From contig NZ_JACCAS010000001.1 in assembly GCF_013409255.1 (NCBI RefSeq), forward strand, positions 4,278,001 to 4,342,000: DNA of 64,000 bases, in the 5' to 3' direction. Positions 63,300 through 64,000 of this stretch are shown piece after piece. The position numbers were made by a program, and so were the translations under genes. Origin of the DNA: Paraburkholderia bryophila (GTDB lineage Bacteria; Pseudomonadota; Gammaproteobacteria; Burkholderiales; Burkholderiaceae). The notes beneath the pieces are model-generated. The model worked only from the letters and a program-made list of their open reading frames with translations. It made no database searches and had not been told where the DNA came from. Positions within the stretch are counted from its first letter, which is position 1. Each line of letters begins with the position of its first letter.

Positions 63300-63644
63300 T
63301 CAGTCCACGGTGTGAATGACGGGTGGGGCGAGCGGCGCCGACGCGGCGGCGGACAAAGCCGGGTCGGTGCTTGAGGCGGGCAGTGCTGGGCTTTGAATCG
63401 TGAGTGCTGCGGGTGCGGGTGCTACGGATGCGGGGTTCGCTGACAGCACGGCCGTGCTGTTGTCGGCGCCGTTGTCGTTCGCGGCGGGACCGCTGGCACC
63501 GGCGGCGCTGGTCGAGGCCGGGTCCGGCGTTTTGTCTTCGTCGTCACTGCAGGCGCCGGTCAGCGCGCAGAGCGCGACGGCGATCAGCACGCCGGCTAAA
63601 CGTTTGCGATGCAGAGCTACAGTTGGCTTCGACACACAGGACAT
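63300..63644 (-). CDS. small lipoprotein
   Basis: 114 residues from the ATG at 63642-63644 (MSCVSKPTVALHRKRLAG). A lipobox LTGAC places the lipidated Cys at 32; residues 33-38 (SDDEDK) follow, so sorting to the outer membrane is likely. The rest is low-complexity Ala/Pro/Ser, with no family. It is 81 bases upstream of plc on the same strand and may be co-expressed. Confidence 0.7.
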   Translation of the reverse strand: MSCVSKPTVALHRKRLAGVLIAVALCALTGACSDDEDKTPDPASTSAAGASGPAANDNGADNSTAVLSANPASVAPAPAALTIQSPALPASSTDPALSAAASAPLAPPVIHTVD

Positions 63645-63789
63645 GGCAACGTCTCCGGCACGGGGGAAGAGCGCCAGGGCATGCATGCGCCCGGGTCAGC
63701 GATGCCGAAGGATAGTCGCTTACCTGTGTAACTTTTGTGAAGAAATGGTGAGATGGGGAAAATTGAGGATTTGACCGGCTGGGCGGTAT

Positions 63790-64000
63790 TTAATCCTCGA
63801 TCGCGACGATGGCTTCGATCTCGACGGTAATATTGCCCGGCAATGAGCCCACGCCGACGGCGGAGCGCGAGTGACGGCCGGCGTCGCCGAACACGTCGAC
63901 GAACAGATCGGAGCAGCCGTTGATCACGCGCGGATGCTCGGTGAAATCCGGCGCCGCGTTGACCATGCCGAGCAGTTTGACGACGCGTTTCACGCGGGCG
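63790..64000 (-). CDS. RidA family protein (partial, cut by window edge)
   Basis: The C-terminal 70 or so residues of a second RidA/YjgF protein, ending with the stop at 63790-63792. RHSRSAVGVGSLPGNITVEIEAIVAIED holds the RidA arginine (RSAVG) and the terminal Glu (VEIE). The start lies beyond the right edge. This branch of RidA is distinct from the one at 1367. Confidence 0.85.
   Translation of the reverse strand, partial: ARVKRVVKLLGMVNAAPDFTEHPRVINGCSDLFVDVFGDAGRHSRSAVGVGSLPGNITVEIEAIVAIED

Overview
The window looks like a stretch of the main chromosome of a Paraburkholderia or close Burkholderia relative. The evidence is high GC content, strongly Burkholderia-like protein sequences, and the conserved order relA, tRNA-Val, thrS, infC, rpmI, rplT, pheS, pheT, ihfA, merR, tRNA-Pro. 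This assignment is from recognition, not from a database search.

Layout. 0-12.7 kb is a housekeeping block: an alpha/beta hydrolase, a RidA protein, the (p)ppGpp synthetase RelA, tRNA-Val(GAC), the thrS-infC-rpmI-rplT-pheST-ihfA translation and nucleoid cluster, a MerR regulator and tRNA-Pro(GGG). 12.7-20.2 kb holds an aspartate/alanine-exchanger type transporter and a minus-strand fatty-acid or acyl-CoA oxidation operon (fused hydratase/dehydrogenase plus two acyl-CoA dehydrogenases) facing a LysR regulator. 20.3-43.6 kb is a patchwork of small metabolic modules, many of them a regulator facing an enzyme: CGNR protein/hydrolases-SDR, SDR/LysR, saccharopine-dehydrogenase-like/TetR, cupin/LysR, SDR-tautomerase/LysR, LysR/fluoroacetate-dehalogenase-like + leuC2-leuD2 + dctA, and TetR/SDR + CoA ligase + AsnC. 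Several intergenic regions carry clear palindromic operator candidates. 43.7-52 kb contains a Tat-exported small subunit with a His-rich leader, its GMC oxidoreductase, an RHH protein, an unknown exported protein and two chemoreceptors.

53.6-61 kb is the most interesting region: an eight-gene, tightly packed operon of the Nit1C (MSMEG_0565-0572 / sll0783-type) class. It encodes a nitrogen-starvation protein, a nitrilase, a radical SAM enzyme, a GNAT acetyltransferase, a PurM/AIR-synthase-like protein, a glycosyltransferase, a small conserved protein and a flavin-dependent oxidoreductase. A MocR/GntR regulator faces it. The intergenic region carries a perfect sigma-54 promoter match, a perfect NtrC-type enhancer match and five copies of an ATTGATCG octamer, one of which touches the -24 element. 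The sequence therefore predicts nitrogen-limitation control by RpoN/NtrC, gated by the MocR protein. The family is known from other bacteria, where it has been tied to nitrogen starvation and nitrile or cyanide use; its full chemistry is, to my knowledge, unresolved.

The window ends with a Tat-exported phospholipase C, a small lipoprotein and a second RidA protein cut by the window edge. I see no insertion sequence, integrase, phage gene, CRISPR array or rRNA.
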